Assembly (NCBI GenBank): GCA_958295825.1
Contig: OY282375.1
Span: 4,222,368-4,286,367 of the forward strand
From: an uncultured Candidatus Entotheonella sp.
Lineage (GTDB): Bacteria; Tectomicrobia; Entotheonellia; Entotheonellales; Entotheonellaceae
Reading direction: 5' to 3'
Length of the DNA: 64,000 nt
The position numbers were made by a program, and so were the translations under genes. The notes beneath the pieces were generated by a model. It searched no databases and had not been told where the DNA came from. It saw only the letters and a program-made list of their open reading frames with translations. Positions 26,078 through 35,331 of the stretch are shown one piece after another. Position 1 is the first letter of the stretch. The number at the start of each line of letters is the position of its first letter.

Positions 26078-26822
26078 GGCTCAGGACCTATAAAAGGGTA
26101 TCATGGGGCCTGTGATGAGAGTCAACACGCTGACGCCACAAGGAGAGCGATCATGTCCGAGCACCACTTCTGGCTGTCCGACGACCTGTTTGACCGCCTC
26201 AAACCCCTGTTACCCAACAAGGGGCGCGGCGTCCCGCGCGTCGATGACCGGAAGGTTATCAGCGGCATCATCCACGTCATCCGCTATGGGCTGAGGTGGC
26301 GCGGCGCGCCCGCCTGTTACGGACCCCACAAGACACTCTACAACCGCTTCGCGCGCTGGAGCAGGGCCGCGGTCTTCGACCGCATCTTCCAAGCCCTGGC
26401 CTCAGAAAGCACCGCCGCCAGCCTGCTCAAGGGGGGGGCTTTTCCACGCCAGATCGGACGCACCCGGGGTGGGCTGAACTCGAAGCTCCACGCCGTCTGT
26501 GACGGCGATGGCAAACCCGTCGTGCTGCTATTGACGACGGGGCAGGTCAGCGACTACCGCGGGGCTGATACGGTACTTGACGCCCTACCGGAAGCCGATG
26601 TCCTGATAGCCGACAAGGGTTATGACAGCGACAGGTTGCGCAAGGCCCTTGCCGAACGTGGCGTCAAGTCCTGCATTCCGGGCCGCGCCAAGCGCAAAGA
26701 GCCCATCATCTACGACACCGAGTTGTACAAGAGCCGTAACCTCATCGAACGCCTGTTTGGCGGCTCAAGGATTGGCGCCGCATCGCCACTCGTTACGACC
26801 GCTGTGCGCATACGTTCTTCAG
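26078..26822 (+). mobile_element. IS5-family copy (type A), frameshifted and truncated at its 3' end
   Basis: The left terminus GGCTCAGGACCTATAA begins at 26078. The transposase starts at ATG 26154 (AAGGAGAG upstream) and runs through LIADKGYDSDRLRKALAERG and YKSRNLIERLFG. A one-base loss (relative to the copy at 21552) near 26760 then shifts the frame. Similarity ends at ACGTTCTTCAGT (26822), where a methyltransferase relic begins. The usual segment with the first catalytic Asp is missing (FQALASES joined to TAASLLKGG). It is inactive as written. Confidence 0.85.
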
Positions 26823-27665
26823 TTCCAGGCGTGTCAAACCCTTTGCCGTCCAAAATTTCCGGCACCGATCGCATCTGCATGCGCGGGTACTTTAGGCACA
26901 ACACGTCCATATCACCTGCCTCGGCCATGAAGCGCCGGAAGTTTTGCTCCTTACGGTCGCCCAGTTTTTCCATGATGACCAACCCAGCCAGCAGGGCGTC
27001 GTCGTTTTCAAGCACGCAGGTCACGGATTGATACCTCCTGCACACCTTTCACTTCAATCGCCATGCTTTGCAGGGTCGGTGTGTTTGGTAGAGCGAAGTA
27101 CAAGCGTCCGTCAATCCCACCGTCGCCTGTGCGCCAAGTTGTCACGAAGCCGTCAATCTGTTCAACCGCCCATTTCTGAAAATGATAGGGGGCTCGCTGC
27201 CACAGGTCGCGGGCGCCTTCCAGCGTGTGCGGGATGCCTTCGATGGTGAAGTCGGTCCCCTCTTTCAAGCCAAGCCGGTCACGTAGCCGGATCGCTGCTA
27301 TACGCTTGACGGCATGGATAGCGATGTCAACGCCGGTCCATTTCCGATTGAGATTGTGGGCTGCTTCAAGCGTGGTGGCGCAGCCACAGAAGGGATCAAA
27401 CACAACGTCCCCCTCGTTGCTGCTCGCCTTGATGATGCGCTCCAGCAAGGCAACCGGCTTTTGGGTGTTATAACCCACGCGCTCTCTGGCTTGGCTGTTT
27501 ATTGGGGGGATGTCAGACCACACGTTGCCCATGACGCCACCTCTCATTTCGTCCAGATACCTTTTGAATCGAGGCCGCCGTGAAGTGTCATGTGTGCCAT
27601 TCTTTAGCATTGGATACCAGATTCGCCCGTCTTGATCTAACCGTACCATTGTCTTGTGCAAAATC
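26823..27665 (-). pseudogene. Remnant of a DNA methyltransferase (N6/N4 class) with C-terminal endonuclease-like region
   Basis: On the minus strand the frame holds NTQKPVALLERIIKASSNEGDVVFDPFCGCATTLEAAHN (SAM motif I DPFCG), then a region with GGIDGRLYFALP and MAIEVKGV. The latter recalls restriction-endonuclease-like folds fused to such methylases. The frame stops at 27008 after SIRDLRA and resumes in another frame as VLENDDALLAGLVIMEKLGDRKEQNFRRFMAEAGD up to the IS junction at 26822. The N-terminal half, including the catalytic (D/N/S)PPY motif, is gone. Both ends were cut by mobile elements: an IS5-type copy on one side, an IS1595-type fragment on the other. Confidence 0.75.
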
Positions 27666-27683
27666 GACTTTTTGTGCAAAGCC
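27666..27683 (-). repeat. Inverted copy of the 18-bp GGCTTTGCACAAAAAGTC motif
   Basis: It lies exactly at the join between the methyltransferase relic and the IS1595-type fragment. A second TTGTGCAAAA-like half is 10 bases away (27654-27663). Confidence 0.8.
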
Positions 27684-28073
27684 CCCCTGGAGCAATTCGC
27701 GTTCGCTCGCCACCATGGCAAACGCGGATGCGCTGCTGCATGTACCACGCGGCAGGCTGCGAGACCTGAAGGTCACGCGCAAGCTGGCAGCTGGACAGGC
27801 TTTTCTTGGCGTTTACAATCAGGCCGATTGCCAGGAACCACGTTTGCAAGGGAATCTTGGTCTTTTGCATGATGGTGCCAGACAGCACGTTGAAGCTGGA
27901 CTTGCAAGCGTGGCAGTTCCAGCGGCCGACGCGTTCAGAGTCGGCTTTGCGGGCAATGTTCGTGCTCTTGCAGTGGGGGGGCAGGTCGGATTGTCACCCC
28001 AACGAACAGCTTCAAGGTGTCGGATACAGGCTGCCTGATCGGGGCACTTGTTGAGAATGCTGATCAGATTCAT
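27684..28073 (-). pseudogene. N-terminal fragment of an IS1595 (ISXO2-like) transposase
   Basis: ATG 28073 has a GGAGGAGG ribosome-binding site. MNLISILNKCPDQAACIRHLEAVRWGD is followed, in shifted frames, by PLQTWFLAIGLIVNAKKSLSSCQLARDLQVSQPAAWYMQQRIR. This parallels the IS1595-type transposase at 61311 (FEKVPTQKDCIAHLEKTRWGDKPTCPYC...). The zinc-ribbon part is frameshifted and the catalytic domain is missing. Confidence 0.75.
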
Positions 28074-28136
28074 GGCGTCACCTCCTCCTGGTAAATGTAC
28101 CAAGTGGTGCATGAATTATAAAGCCCATAACTTATG

Positions 28137-28330
28137 ATGCGTATCCAAAAAACTGAACAGATCAGCCAATCCGCCTAGCAACTGGTTCAGCTCTGGACGG
28201 CCGCGGTGATCGACGTCCGTGACATCCTGACGCCTGAGCAGGTGAAAAAGGCCAAACCCTACCTCATGAAATTTCTCTCGCGTGGACACGGGGGCCGTGG
28301 ACACAAGAGATGGGGAGGACAAGGAGGTCC
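28137..28330 (+). pseudogene. Fragment of a Spy/CpxP-like (LTxxQ) protein, with in-frame amber
   Basis: The frame from ATG 28137 reads MRIQKTEQISQSA, an in-frame TAG at 28176, then QLVQLWTAAVIDVRDILTPE and further to HGGRGHKRWGG. The LTPEQ motif followed by a Gly/His-rich tail is typical of periplasmic Spy/CpxP-like metal- or stress-response proteins. The N-terminus with the signal peptide is missing, cut by the IS1595-type fragment 64 bases upstream. The 340 bases after it (to 28672) contain no gene I can support. Confidence 0.5.
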
Positions 28331-28672
28331 TGCAGGTGCGCTAGAGAAGTCTCTGGGTTCCGCCTTTCCCTCTCACCGGGCGAGGCGGAAGTCCCTTCTC
28401 GGGCAACCTTTCCGGGGCCTGGAAAAGTGTGGGAGAGTCGCGGACTCGTGCGGGTGCTAACCCCTGCGCGATGCTGTCTGGGTTGCGTGACATCCTACAG
28501 GTGAGCCTGCGCTGGGAGGGCATTCACCTATGTGCTGTCTGAATGCCCCACACGTTTTGGACTCCCCTTCACCGTTGGGCAGGCGATGGTACGGCACCAG
28601 GTTATCGTGTATCATCCCCTGCCGAACTGACAACCTATTCATAATTCTTCAATCTCACCGGAGGCTCACGCC

Positions 28673-31021
28673 ATGCCGACAAACGGCGCCTTCGACAGCG
28701 CGGTACGAACCTATGGCTGGTGGGTGATTCGCTGGCGTTGGCTGGTGTTGCCGGTCACCGTGCTGCTGGTGGTGGCCGCCGCTAGCGGCGGGCGCTTCCT
28801 GTGGTTTGACACCGATTACCGAGTTTTCTTCAGTGAGGACAACCCGCAGCTCAAAGCCTTTGATGACCTGCAAAATGTTTATGGCAAAAACGACAACGTC
28901 CTGTTCGTCCTGGCGCCGGCCGGCGGCGAAGTTTTTACCGCCCCGGTGCTCGCCGCGGTGGAGCAGTTGACGGAAAAGGCGTGGCAAATCCCCTTTGCCA
29001 TACGCGTCGACTCGGTGACCAATTTCCAGCACACCCGCGCTGAAGGCGACGACCTGTTCGTGGCCGACCTGGTGTCCGACGCCGCGACACAGCCGCCCGA
29101 GGTGTTGCAGGCGGCCAGGGCGACGGCCCTGCGCGAGCCCCTGCTGGTCAACCGCCTCATGTCGCCATCCGCACACGTCACCGGCATCAACGTCACGCTG
29201 CACTTTGCCGAACAAAGCATCACCGAGGTGCCGGAGGTGAGCGCCCACGCCCGGCGACTGGCCGATGAAATCCGCGCCGCGTATCCCGACATCGCCGTCT
29301 ATCTCACTGGCCTCTCCATGCTCAACAATGCCTTCTCCGAAGCGGGCCTCAAGGACATGCAGACGCTGGTGCCGCTCATGTATCTGGCCATGTTCGTGAT
29401 CATGTTCGGGTTGCTGCGCTCGCTGACCAGCACCCTTGGCGCCTTGCTCATCGTTGGATTTTCCGCCGCCTCGGCGATGGGCCTGGCCGGCTGGATGGGT
29501 ACGGGCCTGACGCCCCCCTCGGCGCAGGCCGCTACCATGATCATGACCCTGGCGGTGGCGGACAGCATTCACCTGCTGGTCACCATGCTGCACGAAATGC
29601 GTCAGGGGCGGGAGAAGCGCGAGGCCATCGTCGAGAGCCTGCGGATCAACATGCAGCCGGTTTTTCTGACCAGCCTGACCACCGCCATCGGCTTTCTCAG
29701 CATGAACTTCAGCGACGCGCCGCCGTTTCGCCACCTGGGCAACATGACGGCCACCGGGGTGGGCATTGCTTTCGTCCTGTCGGTGCTGTTCCTGCCCGCG
29801 GTGATGAGCGTGTTGCCGGTGCGCGTCAAGCAGCGCGCGAGCAGCGGCAAGTTCAGCGTTGAATGGCTTGCCGAGGCCGTCGTCAGCCGCCGCCGGATGC
29901 TGTTGTACGGCTCCATTCCCGTCTTGTTGGGGCTGGCGCTGTGCATCCCCCTCAACGAGCTCAACGACCGCTTCGTCAACTATTTCGACGAGCGCGTCGC
30001 CTTCCGCACGCACACCGATTTCGCCATGCAGAACCTCGGCGGCATGTACCAGAGCGAGCATTCCGTCGGCAGCGACTCGGCCAACGGCATCAGCGACCCG
30101 GCTTACCTGATCAAGCTTGAAGAGTTCGCCGACTGGTACCGCGCGCAGCCCGAGGTGACGCACGTCAGCGTGCTCAGCGACACGATGAGGCGCCTCAACA
30201 AGAGCATGCACGGCGACGACCAGGAATGGTATCGCCTGCCCGACAACCGCCAGCTCGGCGCCCAATACCTCCTGCTGTACGAGTTGTCCCTGCCCTACGG
30301 CCTGGACCTGAACAATCAGATCAACCTCGACAAATCGGCGACCCGCCTGACCGCCACGCTCGGCAACGTCTCGGCGCGCGAAATCCGCGACTTGGCGGTG
30401 CGCGCCGAGGACTGGCTACGCGCCAACGCCCCGGAAGCGATGTTCGGGCACGCGGCGAGTGGCGCCATCATGTTTTCGCACATTTCCAAGCGCAACATCG
30501 ACAGCATGCTGGGCGGCACGACGCTGGCCCTGATTCTCATTTCCGGGGTGCTCATGGTGGCGCTGCGCAGCCTCAGGATCGGCATCATCAGCCTGCTGCC
30601 CAACCTCGCGCCGGCGGTGCTGGCGTTCGGCGTCTGGGGCATTTTCGTGGGGCAGGTGAATCTGGGCCTGTCGATCGTCGTCACCATGACTCTGGGCATC
30701 GTGGTGGACGACACCGTGCACTTTCTGAGCAAGTACCTGCGCGCCCGCCGCGAGCAGGGCCTGAGCGCCGAGGACGCCGTGCGCTACGCCTTCTCCTCGG
30801 TGGGTCGGGCGTTGATCGTCACCTCGATCATCCTGGTGATCGGATTTTCGATCCTGTCGCTGTCGTCGTTCGACCTGAACGGCAGCATGGGCAGGATGAC
30901 GGCCATGACCATCGCCTTTGCCCTGCTTGCCGATCTGACGGCTCTGCCGGCTCTTCTCATGACCGTTGACATCAAAAGCCGTTCCCAATTGGCCACAGTG
31001 GAGGATACGTCCAATGTCTGA
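28673..31021 (+). CDS. RND-superfamily exporter (MMPL/patched-like)
   Basis: GGAGG precedes ATG 28673. The 782-residue inner-membrane protein has two repeated halves, each one helix, a large periplasmic loop and five clustered helices. Examples are TLAVADSIHLLVTMLHEMRQG in half one and VDDTVHFLSKYLRARREQG in half two, whose D-(S/T)-(I/V)-H residues suit proton relay. This matches COG1033-type RND exporters of about 780 residues, which move lipids or other hydrophobic molecules. It overlaps the next gene by 8 bases, and that gene overlaps a beta-barrel gene, so the three form one transport operon. Confidence 0.9.
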   Translation: MPTNGAFDSAVRTYGWWVIRWRWLVLPVTVLLVVAAASGGRFLWFDTDYRVFFSEDNPQLKAFDDLQNVYGKNDNVLFVLAPAGGEVFTAPVLAAVEQLTEKAWQIPFAIRVDSVTNFQHTRAEGDDLFVADLVSDAATQPPEVLQAARATALREPLLVNRLMSPSAHVTGINVTLHFAEQSITEVPEVSAHARRLADEIRAAYPDIAVYLTGLSMLNNAFSEAGLKDMQTLVPLMYLAMFVIMFGLLRSLTSTLGALLIVGFSAASAMGLAGWMGTGLTPPSAQAATMIMTLAVADSIHLLVTMLHEMRQGREKREAIVESLRINMQPVFLTSLTTAIGFLSMNFSDAPPFRHLGNMTATGVGIAFVLSVLFLPAVMSVLPVRVKQRASSGKFSVEWLAEAVVSRRRMLLYGSIPVLLGLALCIPLNELNDRFVNYFDERVAFRTHTDFAMQNLGGMYQSEHSVGSDSANGISDPAYLIKLEEFADWYRAQPEVTHVSVLSDTMRRLNKSMHGDDQEWYRLPDNRQLGAQYLLLYELSLPYGLDLNNQINLDKSATRLTATLGNVSAREIRDLAVRAEDWLRANAPEAMFGHAASGAIMFSHISKRNIDSMLGGTTLALILISGVLMVALRSLRIGIISLLPNLAPAVLAFGVWGIFVGQVNLGLSIVVTMTLGIVVDDTVHFLSKYLRARREQGLSAEDAVRYAFSSVGRALIVTSIILVIGFSILSLSSFDLNGSMGRMTAMTIAFALLADLTALPALLMTVDIKSRSQLATVEDTSNV

Positions 31022-31862
31022 ACGCAACGCTAATCCAACGCAACCCACCAACTGGCGTCAGAGGGGACGCCTGCCGCGCTGGACGTGCTTGGTGCTCATG
31101 GCCCTTCTGCCGTTGGCCGCCGCGGCGCAGACCCCGGCGGAGCAGAAGGGTTTAGAAATTTCTCTGGAGGCGGACCGGCGAGACCTTGGTTTTGGCGATT
31201 CAGCGGCCGTGTTGCAGATGGTCCTGAAAAACGCCAGTGGGCAAACGAGCACCCGCGAGCTGCGCATCAACACCCTGGAGGTGTCCGAGGCAGGCGACGG
31301 CGACAAAATTCTGAGCATCATCGAGAGTCCGCCCGACGTGCGCGGCACCGCCCTGCTCACCTACACCCACATCAACGAACAGGACGACCAGTGGCTGTAC
31401 CTGCCGGCCCTCAAGCGCGTCAAGCGCATCTCCTCGGCGAACAAGTCCGGGCCGTTCCTCGGCAGCGAGTTCGCCTACGAAGACCTGGCGTCGCAGGAAG
31501 TGGCCAAGTACACACACCGCTATCTGCGCGACGAGCCCTGCGGCGAGGGGCTGCAGTGCTTCGTGGTTGAACGGTTGCCAGTGTACAGGCATTCCGGCTA
31601 CACCCGGCAGCTCACCTGGATCGACCACGACGAGTATCGCTTCTGGAAGGTCGATTTCTACGACCGTAAGAACGCCCTCCTGAAGACCCTGACGTTCTCC
31701 GACTATCGGCAATACCTCGACCAGTACTGGCGCGCTCTGGTTCTGGACATGCACAACCATCAGACCGGCAAGAGCACTCGACTCAGCTACACCGACCTCC
31801 AATTCCGCGTCGGGCTCACCGCGGCGGACTTCACTCGCAATGCCCTGAAACGGTCGCGGTGA
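31014..31862 (+). CDS. Outer membrane lipoprotein-sorting protein (LolA/LppX-like fold)
   Basis: ATG 31014 overlaps the MMPL gene end. The 282-residue product has a signal peptide (LVLMALLPLAAAAQ, cleavage near residue 37) and the COG2834-type pattern: TRELRINTLEVSEAGDGDKIL, LLTYTHINEQDDQWLYLPALKRVKRIS, SGPFLGSEFAYEDL and LTWIDHDEYRFWKVDFYDRK. Such proteins accompany MMPL exporters and probably carry a lipid-like cargo across the periplasm. The next gene overlaps it by 4 bases (GTGA). Confidence 0.9.
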   Translation: MSERNANPTQPTNWRQRGRLPRWTCLVLMALLPLAAAAQTPAEQKGLEISLEADRRDLGFGDSAAVLQMVLKNASGQTSTRELRINTLEVSEAGDGDKILSIIESPPDVRGTALLTYTHINEQDDQWLYLPALKRVKRISSANKSGPFLGSEFAYEDLASQEVAKYTHRYLRDEPCGEGLQCFVVERLPVYRHSGYTRQLTWIDHDEYRFWKVDFYDRKNALLKTLTFSDYRQYLDQYWRALVLDMHNHQTGKSTRLSYTDLQFRVGLTAADFTRNALKRSR

Positions 31863-33070
31863 CCCGTATGGGGCAACGATGGCTTGCCGCCGCCTGGCTT
31901 GTTCTGGTCATGGCGGCGGTGGCGGCGGCCCAGCCGTCCTTGTCGGGCTTCGTGGCGCTGGACGTCCAAGGCTTTGCGCACCAGCCGGTCTTGCCGGGAC
32001 AAGACGCCCATCAGGTGCTGGCTTCCTTCCTGCTGCAGCCCGAGTTCTCCTACGACTGGCGAAACGGCACCGACCGCCTGACCGTGGCGCCGATGGCGCG
32101 CCTGGACTTCAGCGACGACCGGCGTCGGCACGTCGACCTGCGTGAGTTCAACTGGCTGCACGCCGCCCCGACCTGGGACCTGCTGGTCGGCGTCGGCAAG
32201 GTGTTCTGGGGCGTGACGGAAGCGCGGCATCTGGTGGACGTGATTAACCAGACGGACCGCGTGGAGGCCCTGGACGGCGAGGACAAGCTGGGGCAACCCA
32301 TGCTGCGGCTGGCTTTCGCGCCGGACTGGGGCACGCTGACGTTCTTCGCCCTGCCCTATTTCCGCCAGCGCACCTTCCCTGGTGTCAGGGGACGGCTGCG
32401 CGCGGAGGTGGTGGTGGATACGGACAACGCGCAGTTCGAGTCCTCAATGAAGGAATGGCATCCCGATGTCGCGGCCCGTTGGACCCACGCGTTGGGCGAC
32501 TGGGACGTCGCCGTCGGGTATTTCAGAGGCACCAGCCGGGAGCCGCGTCTGACCTTGGACATTGGCGACGACGGCAAGCCCCGCCGCTTGATCCCTGTCT
32601 ACGACCAGATTGACCAAGCCAGCCTCGAACTGCAATGGACGGTCGAGGCATGGCTCTGGAAGCTCGAAGCCATCACCCGCTGGGGCCACGGCGAACCCTT
32701 CAGCGCCGTCGTCGCCGGGTTTGAGTACAGCTTCTTCAGCCTGTTCGACACGGCACTCGATCTCGGCGTGGTGGCTGAATATCTCTACGACGGCCGCAGC
32801 GCCACGGCCCCCGGCACGCCGTTTGAAAACGACATGTTCGTCGGCGGCCGCCTGGTCTTCAACGACGTCGGCAGCACCAGCGTTCTCGCCGGTGCCATCG
32901 TCGACGACCAAACCGGCGCGGCGCTCGTCACCATCGAGGCCAGCCGCCGCCTCGGCGACCGCTGGACCATCGAGTTGGAAGCCATGGCCTTTTTCGTGCC
33001 ATCGACAGCCCTGCTCTACAGCGTGCGTCGGGACGATTATGTGCAGCTTCGGCTATCGCGGTTTTTTTAG
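31859..33070 (+). CDS. Outer-membrane beta-barrel protein of the MMPL operon
   Basis: GTG 31859 overlaps the previous stop; ATG 31868 is an alternative. The 403 residues have a signal peptide ending AVAAAQ and then alternating amphipathic strands rich in aromatic girdle residues. The final residues are VQLRLSRFF, a terminal aromatic as in Bam-inserted barrels. Substrate is unknown. With an RND exporter and a LolA-like periplasmic protein in the same operon, it is likely the outer-membrane end of a lipid or hydrophobic-compound pathway. The family name is uncertain. Confidence 0.75.
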   Translation: MTRMGQRWLAAAWLVLVMAAVAAAQPSLSGFVALDVQGFAHQPVLPGQDAHQVLASFLLQPEFSYDWRNGTDRLTVAPMARLDFSDDRRRHVDLREFNWLHAAPTWDLLVGVGKVFWGVTEARHLVDVINQTDRVEALDGEDKLGQPMLRLAFAPDWGTLTFFALPYFRQRTFPGVRGRLRAEVVVDTDNAQFESSMKEWHPDVAARWTHALGDWDVAVGYFRGTSREPRLTLDIGDDGKPRRLIPVYDQIDQASLELQWTVEAWLWKLEAITRWGHGEPFSAVVAGFEYSFFSLFDTALDLGVVAEYLYDGRSATAPGTPFENDMFVGGRLVFNDVGSTSVLAGAIVDDQTGAALVTIEASRRLGDRWTIELEAMAFFVPSTALLYSVRRDDYVQLRLSRFF

Positions 33071-33726
33071 AGCATTTTGGGCGTCCAGCGACAACCCCCT
33101 CTTTGTTCTGATTCCCCAAGCTCCTACGATGCGCCTATTGCCCTGACTTGCCGATCATATGCTGTACGGATCGCTTCTTCGAGCTTGTTGGGTTTCACCA
33201 TGTGAAGCTGTCCCTCGCCGATGCTTTAACGGTTCTGGCCTTTGGAATAGTGAAGACAGATATCAGTATCGAATAACGTCACGCCACACTGCAATCCACA
33301 CGAGCACATCAAAGTGACTCTGCTTCACCTGCTGGAAATTCATCAAGAAACGCTTGGTTGAATCCGACGGTAAGCGTCTTGACATAAAGTGGCACTTTGC
33401 TATCTGTGTCCACTGAGCCACTTGCAAAACTCCGTCAGTTTGGTCTCGGAGTGGTTGTATTGAGACCGCACGATGAATCATTAAGCTGCGGGAACCGCAG
33501 CGCTTGAAAGCAAGACCCGTAACGCGATAGTAGCTCGCGTAAGGCCGTTGGGGTCGTTCTTCCTGATTCGGTTGTTGGGCAACCCAACAGAATCAGAAAG
33601 CGGTCCCAAGGTCCACCCAATCAGCCCCACAGTGCTTGCCGCGTGCATGACACGGAACAGAAAATCCCACCTACAGGTTTCTGAAAGTGGCTCGAATACT
33701 TTACGAGCCGCCTATCGCTCACCGCC
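33071..33726. other. Intergenic stretch of about 650 bases
   Basis: No frame here looks coding; short minus-strand frames lack family resemblance. An imperfect hairpin (GATTCGGTTGTTGGG / CCCAACAGAATC, about 33567-33597) is the only structure I can point to. The lower GC feel suggests decayed or foreign DNA. Confidence 0.4.
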
Positions 33727-34045
33727 CTACGACTTGCCAAAGGCCATCTGCAGCAACGCCACAGCCAAACCCACAAAAGCAAGCACAAGCAGGCTGGAAA
33801 TCACGATCAGCAGGTTGATGCGCCTGTTCATCTCGTCGAAACGCTGGTTAACGCTCTCCTTCATGTCGTCGAAGCGCTGGTTGACGTGGTCATGGTTCTG
33901 TTCTCGAGCCTTTTCGGCTTCGTCGAACCGCTGATTGATGCTGTCATAGCGCTTCGGCAAGCTCGTTGGCATGAGCAAAACGCTCGTCCATCCGCTTCAC
34001 GAACTCGCCAAACAGTTCTGCTCTCACGTAACGCTCTTCGGCCAC
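33727..34045 (-). pseudogene. Coiled-coil protein with C-terminal membrane anchor, split by a frameshift
   Basis: GTG 34045 has AGGAGA upstream and reads VAEERYVRAELFGEFVKRMD then ERFAHANELAEAL before a stop at 33944. The next frame continues RYDSINQRFDEAEKAREQNH, then two more VNQRFDxM repeats, and a single membrane helix (LLIVISSLLVLAFVGLAVALL) to 33727. Removing one base near 33948 would join them into a protein of about 106 residues. The repeated RFDE/RFDD heptads form a coiled coil. Function unknown; such short anchored coiled coils are common and poorly studied. Confidence 0.6.
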
Positions 34046-34086
34046 GATGTCTCTCCTGCAAAGGTTCTCCACCCCGGAACGGCTCC

Positions 34087-34965
34087 CTATCCGGCCTTTC
34101 CCTGACGTAAATACGCATTCTGCCAAGCGGTATAGGCGTCCTGTCGCAGCGCCGTCGCCAGCACGTCGCCCGTGGCAACCGGGGTTTTGAGATCGGCGGG
34201 AGTGCCGCCGGCCTTGAGATGCTCGAGCACATCGTACACGGCTTGCGCAGCGGCGTAGAAGGGCGCGTGGCCTTGCAGGGCGATGCGCACGCGGTGGGCG
34301 TTCAGGAAAGGCAGGTCGGACCAGAGCGCGGCCGGGCTGCCGCCCAGCATCAGCGGCAGGGTCGTGACGGCGTGAATAGCCTCGATGTCGGCGCGTTCGC
34401 GGGCGCCGACGATGAAAAAGGCGTCAACGCCAATGTCTTGGTAGGCTTGCAAGCGGCGGCCGGCTTCGTCAATGCCGCCGTGGCGCAGCGCGCTGGTGCG
34501 GCCGATAATGACCAACGACGGGTCTTGGCGCGCCGCCACTGCCGCCCGCAGTTTGCCAAGCATCTCGGGGATGCTGATCAGTCCCTCCCCCTCGCCGCCA
34601 AACGCGGTCGGTAGCAGGGTGTCCTCGATGGTCAGGGCGGCGACGCCGGCCGTTTCCAACTCCTCGACCGTGCGCATGACATTCAAGGCGTTGCCGTAGC
34701 CGTGGTCGGCGTCGACCATCAAGCTGAGTGAACCGGCGCGCGTGATACGGCGGATTTGCTCGGCGAACTCGGTCAGGGTGAGCACCACGAGGTCCGGCGC
34801 TCCCAGCACCGTGGCCGAGGCGACGGAACCCGCCAACATGCCCACCTCGTAGCCGAGTGATTCGGCCATGCGGGCCGACATGGGATCGAATACCGACGCC
34901 GGATAGACGCATGCGTCCCCCGCTAGTATCCGCCGATAACGTTCACGGCGTTCAGACAGCAACAT
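34087..34965 (-). CDS. Isocitrate lyase/PEP mutase superfamily enzyme, oxaloacetate decarboxylase-like
   Basis: The 292-residue protein follows AAGGA. It has the superfamily metal-site pattern VDADHGYGNALNVMRTV, the IEDT segment, and FIVGARERADIEAI. The MARMAESLGYEVGMLAGSVAS start and absence of the KKCGH lyase loop place it with oxaloacetate decarboxylase-like (PA4872-type) members, not isocitrate lyases. It probably decarboxylates oxaloacetate or cleaves a related 2-oxoacid using Mg2+. An HTH-protein gene lies 21 bases upstream in the same direction. Confidence 0.8.
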   Translation of the reverse strand: MLLSERRERYRRILAGDACVYPASVFDPMSARMAESLGYEVGMLAGSVASATVLGAPDLVVLTLTEFAEQIRRITRAGSLSLMVDADHGYGNALNVMRTVEELETAGVAALTIEDTLLPTAFGGEGEGLISIPEMLGKLRAAVAARQDPSLVIIGRTSALRHGGIDEAGRRLQAYQDIGVDAFFIVGARERADIEAIHAVTTLPLMLGGSPAALWSDLPFLNAHRVRIALQGHAPFYAAAQAVYDVLEHLKAGGTPADLKTPVATGDVLATALRQDAYTAWQNAYLRQGKAG

Positions 34966-34986
34966 GGATGGCTTCCTTCCCGGCCG

Positions 34987-35250
34987 CTAGCTTTGGGCCT
35001 GTTCCAGGACCTGTTTGGCCTGCTCTTCCGTCAGGCGACTCATCTTGGTAGTCAATCGCTCCAACTCTTCCGACTCGACCTCGGCGTCCAGCCAAGCATC
35101 CAGCACCGACTTGCGGATACGCCAGCGTCCGTCTGTCTGCTCCCCGGCAATCTCTCCCGATTCGAGCATTTCGTAGATCGCCTCAAGCTTCAATCCGGTA
35201 TAGTCGGCGGCCTGCCAAGGGGCCAGGAAGGCTTCCCGTGATACGCGCAT
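34987..35250 (-). CDS. Small helix-turn-helix (excisionase-like) protein
   Basis: 87 residues. APWQAADYTGLKLEAIYEMLESGEIAGEQTDGRWRIRKSVLDAWL fits the HTH_17/excisionase-type winged helix. A charged C-terminal helix follows (LERLTTKMSRLTEEQAKQVLEQ), possibly for dimerisation. It is upstream of the decarboxylase-like gene and may regulate it, or it is a relic of an integrated element. No integrase is nearby. Confidence 0.7.
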   Translation of the reverse strand: MRVSREAFLAPWQAADYTGLKLEAIYEMLESGEIAGEQTDGRWRIRKSVLDAWLDAEVESEELERLTTKMSRLTEEQAKQVLEQAQS

Positions 35251-35331
35251 TGCGGCATTCCTTATGAGGTTGTAGGCATGTTCTGGCGCCGTAACGGAGG
35301 CGCTATGGCGCGGCGGGATTGTAGCACAGCG

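Noticed and set aside
28655..30265. 536-codon minus-strand frame opposite the MMPL exporter
   Set aside because: His/Gln/Arg-rich shadow; the plus strand has a full membrane-protein pattern, a ribosome-binding site and operon overlaps.
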